A stretch of 64,000 nucleotides of DNA, taken from contig NZ_BMIJ01000009.1 in assembly GCF_014641945.1 (NCBI RefSeq), positions 124,001-188,000 on the forward strand. Direction: 5' to 3'. Source of the stretch: Marinobacterium zhoushanense (GTDB taxonomy: Bacteria; Pseudomonadota; Gammaproteobacteria; Pseudomonadales; Balneatricaceae). A model generated the notes under the pieces. That model was not told where the DNA came from. It saw only the letters and a program-made list of their open reading frames with translations, and did no database searches. This document shows, in pieces, positions 34,752 to 42,396 of this stretch (positions within the stretch are counted from its first letter, which is position 1; each line of letters opens with the position of its first letter). Both the position numbers and the translations under genes were made by a program.

Positions 34752-36107
34752 TCAGTTGGCATATGCCATGGAGGGCAGCCAAGTCACGATCTGCTGCCAG
34801 TAGAAAACGATCCCCAAGCCAAGCAGCTGCAGCGCAATAAAGGGTAGTACGCCACGGTAGATGGTGCCGACGGTGATCCCTTCCGGCGCGACCCCCTTCA
34901 TATAGAACAGTGCAAATCCCACGGGCGGCGTCAGGAACGAGGTCTGCAGGCAGACCGCGAACAGGATGGTGAACCAGACCAGGTCGAAACCGAGGCCGCT
35001 GACCACCGGTGCTACCAGAGGCAGAATGATCAGCGTCAGCTCGATCCAGTCGAGGAAGAAGCCGAGCACGAAGGTCACCAGCAGAATGCAGATGACGATC
35101 CCTGTGGGGCTGAACGGCAGGCCGGTCAGTGCCGACTCGATCAGCTCATCACCACCGAGACCGCGCAGCACCAGTGAGAAGGCAGTGGCACCGAGCAGCA
35201 GGGCGAAGATAAATGCGGTGGTTTTGGTGGTTTCCCGGCAGACCTCGTAGAGGACCTGCAGGTTGACGCGTTTCTTGATCACCGCCAGCAGCGTGGCGCC
35301 AAAGGCACCGACGCCGGATGCTTCGGTGGGGGTGGCGATACCGGCGAAGATTGAGCCCAGCACCGCCAGGATCAGGCCGGCTGCGGGCAGCACGGTCAGA
35401 AATACCTTGCCGATCAGCATCGGTGTGACCGGCTCGGCGTCCTTGGGAGCCGGCGCGGCGTGGGGGCGCAGGATGCCAACGCTGAAGATGTAGCCGATAT
35501 AGAGCGCTGCCAGCAGCAGCCCGGGAAATACGGCGCCGAGGAACAGATCGCCCACCGGTACGCCGAGGCGGTCGCCCATCATTACCAGCATGATGCTTGG
35601 TGGGATCAGGATCCCCAGTGTTCCGGTGGAGCAGACGGTGCCGCAGGCCAGCTCGTGGCTGTAGCCCTGGCGCATCATCATCGGTATGCCAAGCAGTGCA
35701 AGCAGCACGACGGAAGCACCGATAATGCCGGTTGACGCGGCCAGCAGCAGGCCGACGAAGGTGACGGTGATCGCCAGCCCGCCGCGCACCCGGCCGAACA
35801 GGCGAACCAGGTTCGACATCAGGTCCTCGGCGATGCCGGAACGATCCAGCATCAGCCCCATAAAGACGAACATGGGCAGTGCGACCAGCACCCAGTTGGT
35901 CATCACGTTCCAGATACGGGGTACAACGATGGAGACATACTCCCAGTCGATCCCGATCCAGGCGTCCCATACCTGGTCCGCGATCATGGACACCACCGCA
36001 AAGATCAGGGCCACCCCGCCGAGCACCCAGGCGACCGGAAAGCCGCTGAACAACAGCAGGATAAAACTGGAGAACATGACGATGGCGAGAATCTCATTAA
36101 TTTCCAT
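34752..36107 (-). CDS. dctM: TRAP transporter large permease (DctM)
   Basis: A 451-residue inner-membrane subunit with about 12 hydrophobic helices, typical of DctM. Conserved segments include the GTLGILIPPSIMLVMMGD loop and FLDWIELTLIILPLVAP. It forms the sodium-driven channel with DctQ and takes substrate from the periplasmic receptor DctP. The start at 36107 (MEINEILAI) has AGGAG seven bases upstream and overlaps dctQ by 11 bases; the longer frame to 36170 would run deep into dctQ. Confidence 0.94.
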   Translation of the reverse strand: MEINEILAIVMFSSFILLLFSGFPVAWVLGGVALIFAVVSMIADQVWDAWIGIDWEYVSIVVPRIWNVMTNWVLVALPMFVFMGLMLDRSGIAEDLMSNLVRLFGRVRGGLAITVTFVGLLLAASTGIIGASVVLLALLGIPMMMRQGYSHELACGTVCSTGTLGILIPPSIMLVMMGDRLGVPVGDLFLGAVFPGLLLAALYIGYIFSVGILRPHAAPAPKDAEPVTPMLIGKVFLTVLPAAGLILAVLGSIFAGIATPTEASGVGAFGATLLAVIKKRVNLQVLYEVCRETTKTTAFIFALLLGATAFSLVLRGLGGDELIESALTGLPFSPTGIVICILLVTFVLGFFLDWIELTLIILPLVAPVVSGLGFDLVWFTILFAVCLQTSFLTPPVGFALFYMKGVAPEGITVGTIYRGVLPFIALQLLGLGIVFYWQQIVTWLPSMAYAN

Positions 36108-36738
36108 GAGTGTTCTCCTGTTTGGCGCTGACTTGCGGGTTAGGGAAACCGAACAGCAGCGCGCAGACACGACTCAGGCGCGACAGCATCGCGATCAGCA
36201 GCAGCGCGAATCCCAGCACGAGCACCGCCTTGATCGCCCAGCGATAGGGTAGACCACCTGGTGCCATGGAGACTTCATTCATCTCGAAGGAGTACTGCAC
36301 AAACGGAAGCGCATACCAGAGCACGGCGGCAGCGAACGGCAGCAGCAGGAACAGGATTCCCAGCAGCTCAATAACGGCCTGGGTCTTCAAGCCCAGATTT
36401 TCATGCAGCAGGTCCACGCGGACATGGTCATCGGCCACGTAACAGAAGGAGAGACCCACCAGCCAACCGATGGCGTAGAGGTGCCACTGCAGCTCCTCCA
36501 GTTCGATATGCCCCTCACCGAGGACGTAGCGGAGGACCACGTTGATCAGAATGACCAGCATCAACACCAGCCAGCTCCAGTGAGCCACGGAGGAGACGAG
36601 ATTGATGAAACGGTCGAATGCACGCGACAGCGTGGTGAGGGGCAACTCCGTGTGGTGGACGAACTGCTCCAAATCGACGGCGTGCGGTACCTGTCCCTCG
36701 GTCGGATTGACCGATGTGGCTGTTGTCAGTTGATTCAT
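36097..36738 (-). CDS. dctQ: TRAP transporter small permease (DctQ)
   Basis: 213 residues with four membrane helices, preceded by a polar N-terminus of about 45 residues. The conserved VLRYVLGEGHIELEELQW segment and the DDHVRVD stretch identify DctQ. It pairs with DctM. CGGAG sits seven bases before the ATG. A 79-base gap separates it from dctP and contains a CCCC/GGGG hairpin that might lower expression of the permeases relative to the receptor. Confidence 0.92.
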   Translation of the reverse strand: MNQLTTATSVNPTEGQVPHAVDLEQFVHHTELPLTTLSRAFDRFINLVSSVAHWSWLVLMLVILINVVLRYVLGEGHIELEELQWHLYAIGWLVGLSFCYVADDHVRVDLLHENLGLKTQAVIELLGILFLLLPFAAAVLWYALPFVQYSFEMNEVSMAPGGLPYRWAIKAVLVLGFALLLIAMLSRLSRVCALLFGFPNPQVSAKQENTHGN

Positions 36739-36817
36739 ACCTGGACTCCGGATTGCCCCGGCGAGGGGAGGATGGGCAGCTGACGCCGCCCGGCCGTTTA
36801 ACTCGGTTTAGTGGCGA

Positions 36818-37882
36818 TTACAGAGATCCCAGCTTTTTCCACTGGTCGTAACCCTGGCGGAAGCTCTGCATCGAGTCGTACACCTCTTTGAACATTGCAT
36901 CGGACGCTGAGGCTTCCTGCATCACCTCGCTGGTCGCGTTTTCGAGTGCTGTCATCAGCTCAGGGCTGAGGCGGTGTGGGGTGACCCCCTTGCTATTGAA
37001 GGTGGCCAGTTTGGCGCCCTGAAGCGACTCGCTGTAGGCCAGGCCACGGAAGGTAGCGGCGGTACAGGCGGTTTCGATCAGCGACTGCTTGGACTTGCTC
37101 AGGTTGTTCCAGACCTCGGTGTTGACCACCAGGTGGCTGGCCGTAAACGGCTGGTGCCAGCCGGGAAAGTAGTTGTGCTTGGCAACCTTGTCGAAGCCGA
37201 GCATCTCGTCGATCGCCGGCGTGGCGAACTCGGTGGCATCGATGGCGCCCTTCTCCAGCGCCGGGAAGATCTCCCCGCCCGGAATAACCGTGACCGACGC
37301 GCCCAACTTCTGCAGCACCTTGCCGCCGATGCCGGCGAAACGGATCTTCAGGCCCTGTAAGTCATCCGGTTTGTTGATCTCGTTACGGAACCAGCCGGCG
37401 GTTTCCGCACCGGTGATGGAGCAGAGAATCGGATGGATGTTGTGCGCGGCATAGAGTCTTTCAGCCAGCTGGTGACCGCCGCCTTCGTACCACCAGGCGC
37501 TATAGCCCAACGGGTCCATACCGAAGGGGACGGCTGCAAAGAGCGCGGCCGCCGGCATCTTGCCCTGGTCGTATCCGAACCAGGCGTAACCGGCGGGGAT
37601 CTGCTTGTTCTTTACCGCTTCGGTGATGCCAAAGGAGGGCACGATCTTGCCCGGCTCGTAGACCTTGATCTGCGCCTGCCCGTCGCTGGCCTCTTTCAGC
37701 GACTCCTCCACCAGCCGGATCGGGTTGCCGAGTCCCGGCCAGCTGGTATTGAACACGGACTGGACCTTCCAGCGGATCTGATCATCGGCGGCGTGGGCGG
37801 CGGAGGAGAGGCTGGCCGCCAGTACCGCACTGCCCAGCAGGCTGAGGGTTGTGTTGGCGATACAGCGTTTGTTCAGAGTCAT
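36818..37882 (-). CDS. dctP: TRAP transporter periplasmic receptor (DctP family, TakP-like)
   Basis: 354 residues with a signal peptide ending around AAHAADDQ. The fold is the DctP receptor type, and the central segments (LKIRFAGIGGKVLQKLG, PGGEIFPALEKGAIDATEF, then a YFPGWHQP motif) resemble the TakP/lactate-receptor subgroup, which binds 2-oxo- or hydroxy-monocarboxylates, sometimes with a metal ion. The arginine in KIRFAG is the expected carboxylate anchor. This points to a small hydroxy- or keto-acid as substrate, not a C4-dicarboxylate. AAAGGA precedes the ATG. It is the first gene of the operon. Confidence 0.9.
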   Translation of the reverse strand: MTLNKRCIANTTLSLLGSAVLAASLSSAAHAADDQIRWKVQSVFNTSWPGLGNPIRLVEESLKEASDGQAQIKVYEPGKIVPSFGITEAVKNKQIPAGYAWFGYDQGKMPAAALFAAVPFGMDPLGYSAWWYEGGGHQLAERLYAAHNIHPILCSITGAETAGWFRNEINKPDDLQGLKIRFAGIGGKVLQKLGASVTVIPGGEIFPALEKGAIDATEFATPAIDEMLGFDKVAKHNYFPGWHQPFTASHLVVNTEVWNNLSKSKQSLIETACTAATFRGLAYSESLQGAKLATFNSKGVTPHRLSPELMTALENATSEVMQEASASDAMFKEVYDSMQSFRQGYDQWKKLGSL

Positions 37883-37904
37883 ATCCTGTTCCTTTTATTA
37901 TTAT

Positions 37905-37919
37905 GAGACAAATAGTCTC
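37905..37919. promoter_or_regulatory. operator-like palindrome 1, dctP promoter (downstream site)
   Basis: GAGAC-AAATA-GTCTC, a perfect inverted repeat located just downstream of the dctP -10 on the minus strand, so overlapping the expected transcription start. A repressor bound here would block initiation. Confidence 0.65.
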
Positions 37920-37923
37920 GATA

Positions 37924-37952
37924 TAGATATCGATGCTCGCGTTTGATGTCAA
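37924..37952 (-). promoter_or_regulatory. promoter of the TRAP/dehydrogenase operon
   Basis: On the minus strand a perfect TTGACA (37947-37952) is followed by exactly 17 bases and TATCTA (37924-37929). The -35 is ideal, the -10 moderate, about 40 bases before the dctP ATG. Confidence 0.65.
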
Positions 37953-37959
37953 ATGAAAA

Positions 37960-37993
37960 TGAGACTATAGGTCTCAATATGAGACTTATGTCT
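37960..37993. promoter_or_regulatory. operator-like palindromes 2 and 3, dctP promoter (upstream sites)
   Basis: Site 2 is a perfect 17-base palindrome TGAGAC-TATAG-GTCTCA (37960-37976). Site 3 starts 20 bases later with the same ATGAGAC half-site but has a shorter, imperfect second half (GAGAC-TTAT-GTCTA, 37981-37994). They lie immediately upstream of the -35 element. Spacing of about two helical turns suits a dimer or tetramer of an IclR- or GntR-type regulator. Confidence 0.65.
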
Positions 37994-38051
37994 AACATGG
38001 TTTGTTGTTTTCCGTTTCGCCGTACGGAATTGAGATGGCGGGCTTGCAGAA

Positions 38052-38082
38052 CTGACAAACCGGGTTCAAAGGGCTGTATAAT
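38052..38082 (+). promoter_or_regulatory. promoter of argH
   Basis: A perfect TATAAT (38077-38082) with CTGACA (38052-38057) upstream, separated by 19 bases, which is slightly long. The bases after the -10 (CCCGGCA) nearly match those after the rpiA -10. Confidence 0.5.
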
Positions 38083-38144
38083 CCCGGCATCGAATTTCAA
38101 CGGCCCGGAGTCTCGGGCCGACACAGCGCCAGTGAGGTAGAGGT

Positions 38145-39542
38145 ATGAGCAAAGAGACCAATCAGCAGTGGGGTGGCCGTTTCAGTGAACCGACAGATGC
38201 CTTCGTGGCGCGTTTTACCGCCTCTGTCGATTTCGATCGCCGTCTCTACAGGCAGGATATTCAGGGCTCGATTGCGCATGCCAAAATGCTGACCAAGGTC
38301 GGCGTGCTCAGCGACAAGGAGCGCGACGATATCATCCGCGGCCTGAGCGAGATCCGCATCGAGATCGAACGCGGCGAGTTCGAGTGGTCGGTGGCACTGG
38401 AAGATGTGCATATGAATATCGAAGCGGCGCTGACCAAAAAGATCGGCATCACCGGCAAGAAGCTGCACACCGGACGCTCACGCAACGATCAGGTGGCTAC
38501 CGACATCCGTCTCTACATGCGCGACGAGATCGATCTGATCCTGTCCGAGATCAGCCGTCTGCAGCAGGGTTTGCTGGATCTGGCCGAGCAAGAAGCCGAT
38601 ACCATCATGCCGGGCTTCACCCATCTGCAGACCGCTCAGCCGGTCACCTTCGGTCACCACCTGCTGGCCTGGTTCGAGATGCTGTCGCGCGATTACGAAC
38701 GTTTCGCCGACTGCCGCAAACGGGTCAATGTGATGCCGCTGGGCGCGGCGGCGCTGGCCGGTACTACCTATCCGATCGACCGTCACTACACCGCTGAACT
38801 GCTGCAGTTCGACGCGCCGGCCGGCAACTCCCTGGACGCGGTATCTGATCGCGATTTCGCCATCGAATTCTGTGCTGCCTCCAGCCTGCTGCTGATGCAT
38901 ATGACACGGATGTCCGAAGAGCTGGTGCTGTGGACCTCGGCCCAGTTCAACTTCATCAATCTGCCGGACCGTTTCTGCACCGGTTCGTCGATCATGCCGC
39001 AGAAGAAGAACCCGGATGTACCTGAGCTGGTACGCGGCAAGAGTGGCCGCGTCTACGGTCACCTGATCGCCCTGCTGACGCTGATGAAGTCCCAGCCGCT
39101 GGCCTACAACAAGGATAACCAGGAGGACAAGGAACCGCTGTTCGACGCCGTCGACACGGTCAAGGGCTGCCTGCGCGCCTTCGGTGACATGGTGCCGGCG
39201 ATCGAGTCGCGTAAGGATCAGATGCGTGAAGCGGCCCGACGCGGCTTTTCCACCGCCACCGATCTGGCCGATTACCTGGTGCGCAAGGGCGTGGCCTTCC
39301 GTGATGCCCACGAGATCGTCGGCCTCTCCGTGGCTTACGGTATCAAGACCAGCAAGGATCTGTCCGACATGTCGCTGGATGAGCTGAAACAGTTCTCCGA
39401 TCAGATCGACGAGGACGTATTCGACGTTTTGACACTGGAAGGATCGGTCGCCGCGCGTAACCATATCGGCGGTACGGCTCCGGATCAGGTGCGCGCGGCG
39501 GTGGCCCGCGGGCGCGATCTACTGGCGGCCCGCGGTAACTGA
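38145..39542 (+). CDS. argH: argininosuccinate lyase
   Basis: 465 residues; splits argininosuccinate into arginine and fumarate, the last step of arginine synthesis. The superfamily signature GSSIMPQKKNPD is intact, as are HTGRSRNDQVATD and the catalytic-loop segment THLQTAQPVTFGHH. AGGTAGAGGT is a good ribosome site. In Pseudomonas, argH is divergent from algZ/algR next to hemC; here the TRAP island occupies that place. Confidence 0.97.
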   Translation: MSKETNQQWGGRFSEPTDAFVARFTASVDFDRRLYRQDIQGSIAHAKMLTKVGVLSDKERDDIIRGLSEIRIEIERGEFEWSVALEDVHMNIEAALTKKIGITGKKLHTGRSRNDQVATDIRLYMRDEIDLILSEISRLQQGLLDLAEQEADTIMPGFTHLQTAQPVTFGHHLLAWFEMLSRDYERFADCRKRVNVMPLGAAALAGTTYPIDRHYTAELLQFDAPAGNSLDAVSDRDFAIEFCAASSLLLMHMTRMSEELVLWTSAQFNFINLPDRFCTGSSIMPQKKNPDVPELVRGKSGRVYGHLIALLTLMKSQPLAYNKDNQEDKEPLFDAVDTVKGCLRAFGDMVPAIESRKDQMREAARRGFSTATDLADYLVRKGVAFRDAHEIVGLSVAYGIKTSKDLSDMSLDELKQFSDQIDEDVFDVLTLEGSVAARNHIGGTAPDQVRAAVARGRDLLAARGN

Positions 39543-39615
39543 TAGCGGTGAGGTAAGGCTTCCGCACCACGCTTGCCGCGTCATACATGCCCGCAGGGGC
39601 TGACAAGGAGCAGGG

Positions 39616-40806
39616 ATGGACAAGCGTTGGCAGGTGTTGGGAGCCGGTATTCTCAGTCTAATCGTGACCGTCGGCGTGGCGCGTTTCGCGTACACGCCGC
39701 TGCTGCCGGTCATGCTCTCCGCAACCCCTCTCGATACCGCCCTGGGTGGCTGGTTGGCCAGCTTCAACTACATCGGTTACCTCGGCGGTGCGCTCACTGC
39801 CGCCGCTGTGTCCGACCTGCGCCTCAAGGACCGGCTTTACCGCCTCTGTCTGCTGCTCGCGGTGGCCACCACTGCGGCCATGGCGCTGACCGAGCACTAC
39901 CTGCTCTGGTCGATACTGAGATTGATCGCAGGCTTCAGCTCCGCCGGTGGCCTGCTGCTGGCCAGTGCGCTGATCCTGAATTGGCTGATCCGCCACCAGT
40001 ATCGCTCCGAACTGGGTATCCACTTTATCGGCATGGGCGCGGGTATCGCGCTGTGCTCTTTGATCGTGGAGCTGTTCGAGAGTTTATCCTTTGACTGGCG
40101 AGGTCAGTGGCTCGGCTTTGCGCTGCTGGCGGCCGTGCTGGCGATTCCCGCCTGGCGCTGGATGCCGGAGCCCGATACCGGTGGGAGGACCAAGACGGGG
40201 AGCGCGCTGGTGGATTGCCCTCCGGCGCCGCTGTTCAACCGACTGCTGCTGGCGGCCTATTTCTGTGCCGGTTGGGGCTACGTGATCAGTGCCACCTTCA
40301 TTGTCGATATTGTCGCCCGCCAGCCGGGGCTGGAGAGCAGCGGCAACTGGGCGTTCCTGGTGTTGGGGGTCGCTGCGGCACCAGCGGTGATTCTCTGGGA
40401 TCGGATCGCGCGTCGAACCGGTTACGTGCCGGCGCTGTTTCTCGCCTACCTGTTGCAGCTGCTGGGGATTCTGCTGCCGGCGTTGTCGCCGACGTTAACC
40501 GGTGCACTGCTCGGTGCTGCGCTGTTCGGCGCTACCTTCATCGGTTGCGTGGGACTGGTATTGACCATGGCGGGGCGTTTCTATCCCACCAAACCGGCCA
40601 AGCTGATGGGGCGGATGACGCTCTCCTACGGGGTGGCACAGATTCTGGCGCCGGCGCTGACCGGCATGCTGGCCAAGGAGCTGGGCAACTACACGCTGGG
40701 GCTTTATATCGCCGCTGCGGTGGTGGCGCTGGGCGCGCTGCTGATGACGCAGCTCTGGCGCCTGGAACAGCATGAGCCGGCACTGGCGCGCAGTGCCGGC
40801 GGTTGA
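39616..40806 (+). CDS. MFS transporter, YbfB/YjiJ family
   Basis: A 396-residue major facilitator with about 12 hydrophobic helices. The N-terminus (GVARFAYTPLLPVM) and the first-loop segment GYLGGAL are typical of the YbfB/YjiJ group. Members are of unknown or poorly defined substrate, possibly drug or metabolite efflux. AAGGAG is well placed before ATG 39616. It follows argH by 73 bases and converges with gcvR. Confidence 0.85.
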   Translation: MDKRWQVLGAGILSLIVTVGVARFAYTPLLPVMLSATPLDTALGGWLASFNYIGYLGGALTAAAVSDLRLKDRLYRLCLLLAVATTAAMALTEHYLLWSILRLIAGFSSAGGLLLASALILNWLIRHQYRSELGIHFIGMGAGIALCSLIVELFESLSFDWRGQWLGFALLAAVLAIPAWRWMPEPDTGGRTKTGSALVDCPPAPLFNRLLLAAYFCAGWGYVISATFIVDIVARQPGLESSGNWAFLVLGVAAAPAVILWDRIARRTGYVPALFLAYLLQLLGILLPALSPTLTGALLGAALFGATFIGCVGLVLTMAGRFYPTKPAKLMGRMTLSYGVAQILAPALTGMLAKELGNYTLGLYIAAAVVALGALLMTQLWRLEQHEPALARSAGG

Positions 40807-40814
40807 GCGATGCT

Positions 40815-41327
40815 TTAGTTCAGGGTGATATCGACCATCAGGTCAGAGGCGATCGCCTCCAGCCGCTCTTGAAGCTCATCGAGATCCACCGGCGTCGGTA
40901 CCTGCAGCTCGGCGCTGGCCTTGAACAGCAGCTCGCCGGACATGGAGCCCGAGGTCAGCTCGGTCTGCATCTTGTGGACGTTGATCTGCATCTCCGCCAG
41001 TGCACGGGAGATATCACGCACGATGCCGGGCTTGTCGTGGCCGATCAGATCCAGAGTGACGGCGCGGACCGGAGCTTCGTCTTCCGATTGTTCGCTGCGT
41101 TCGACACTGACCTTGAGGCCCTGGCTCTCCAACCCTTTCAGTGCCTCGATCAGCGCCTCCTGTTCCTCTTGCGGGACCTGGATCACCAGAATACCGGCAA
41201 ACTGCCCACCCAGCCGGGACATGCCCGATTCCAGCCAGTTGCCCTTGTGCTCGGCGATGGTCTTGGAGAGCAGGCCAACCAGACCCGGTTTGTCGCGACC
41301 GATAAAACTCATTACCAGAGATGTCAT
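40815..41327 (-). CDS. gcvR: glycine cleavage system regulator GcvR-like, two ACT domains
   Basis: A 170-residue protein made of two ACT domains: the first begins TSLVMSFIGRDKPGLVGLLS, the second AVTLDLIGHDKPGIVRDIS. GcvR binds glycine and, in E. coli, antagonises the activator GcvA at the gcvTHP promoter. No gcvA is in the window; gcvH is about 10 kb away. Start at 41327 with GGAG 9 bases upstream. It is divergent from the AEC transporter gene. Confidence 0.85.
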   Translation of the reverse strand: MTSLVMSFIGRDKPGLVGLLSKTIAEHKGNWLESGMSRLGGQFAGILVIQVPQEEQEALIEALKGLESQGLKVSVERSEQSEDEAPVRAVTLDLIGHDKPGIVRDISRALAEMQINVHKMQTELTSGSMSGELLFKASAELQVPTPVDLDELQERLEAIASDLMVDITLN

Positions 41328-41401
41328 TGTCAGGGGCTCCGTGTAGGCTAAATACACCGTTTGGTGGTGTTGTCGTCATTGTTCCCTGAGTATAAACAAC
41401 T

Positions 41402-42313
41402 ATGGACAGTATTCTCACTGCGCTTTGGCCACTGTTCGCGCTACTGATCATCGGCTACCTGGCTCGGCGGTTCGATTTCCCCGGTGCCGCATTCTGGCCG
41501 CCGGCGGAGCGCGCAACCTATTACATACTGTTTCCATCGCTGCTGGTCAGCCGCCTCAGCAGTGCCGAGTTCGGTGGCGAGCAGACCTTGCAGATGGTGC
41601 TGACGGTGCTCGCATTACTGCTGATCGGGAGCCTGCTACTGCTGTTGTTGCGTCCTGTGCTGAGCCTTCAAAACGCCCAGTTCACCTCCGTCTATCAAGG
41701 CAGTCTGCGCTTCAATACCTACGTGGCGCTGGCCGCCAGCGCGGCACTGGTGCCTGGCCAGGGGGTGGCATTGGCGGCGGTCGTGACCGCGGTGATGATT
41801 CCGACGTTGAATCTGCTTTGCGTACTGGTATTTGCCTGGTTCGGCGCGGCCCGGCCGACGTTGCGCGGTGTGCTGCGGACACTGATTACCAACCCGCTGA
41901 TCCTCGCTTGTCTGCTGGGGATCCTGCTCAATCTGTTGGGACTCGGACTGCCATCGCCGGTGCGCTCGGTGCTTGACCTGCTCGGCGGTATGGCGTTGCC
42001 GCTGGGTCTTCTGGCTGTCGGTGCCGCGATCGATCTGCGCTTGCTCCGAGGCAGTGGTCGCGGTGTTTTCATCACCATTGTCGTTAAGCTGCTACTCTTT
42101 CCCTTACTGGCGATGTTACTGGCAGGGGTGGGCGGTCTGGATCTGGCGGCGAGCCAGGTGCTCCTGGTATTTGCGGCGGTCCCCACAGCGACGGCGTCCT
42201 ATATTCTGGCGCGTCAGCTGGGTGGTGATGCACCAATGATGGCCAACATTATTACTGCGCAAACCCTGGCTTCCATGTTGACGATGCCGCTGATGCTGAG
42301 GCTGTTGATCTAG
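41402..42313 (+). CDS. AEC-family (auxin efflux carrier-like) transporter
   Basis: 303 residues with about ten hydrophobic helices. N-terminal ILTALWPLFALLIIGYLARR and the mid-protein SLRFNTYVALA, plus C-terminal AVPTATASYILARQLG, are typical of bacterial AEC transporters. These carry malonate, malate or other organic acids, or amino acids; the substrate here is unknown. It is divergent from gcvR. Confidence 0.88.
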   Translation: MDSILTALWPLFALLIIGYLARRFDFPGAAFWPPAERATYYILFPSLLVSRLSSAEFGGEQTLQMVLTVLALLLIGSLLLLLLRPVLSLQNAQFTSVYQGSLRFNTYVALAASAALVPGQGVALAAVVTAVMIPTLNLLCVLVFAWFGAARPTLRGVLRTLITNPLILACLLGILLNLLGLGLPSPVRSVLDLLGGMALPLGLLAVGAAIDLRLLRGSGRGVFITIVVKLLLFPLLAMLLAGVGGLDLAASQVLLVFAAVPTATASYILARQLGGDAPMMANIITAQTLASMLTMPLMLRLLI

Positions 42314-42396
42314 ATTAACCAAGTACGGTGAAGGTTGGCTTGTGCACCGCAAAAGCGGCGCATACTTAACGGGGTGAAGTTATATGGAGCGACGGG

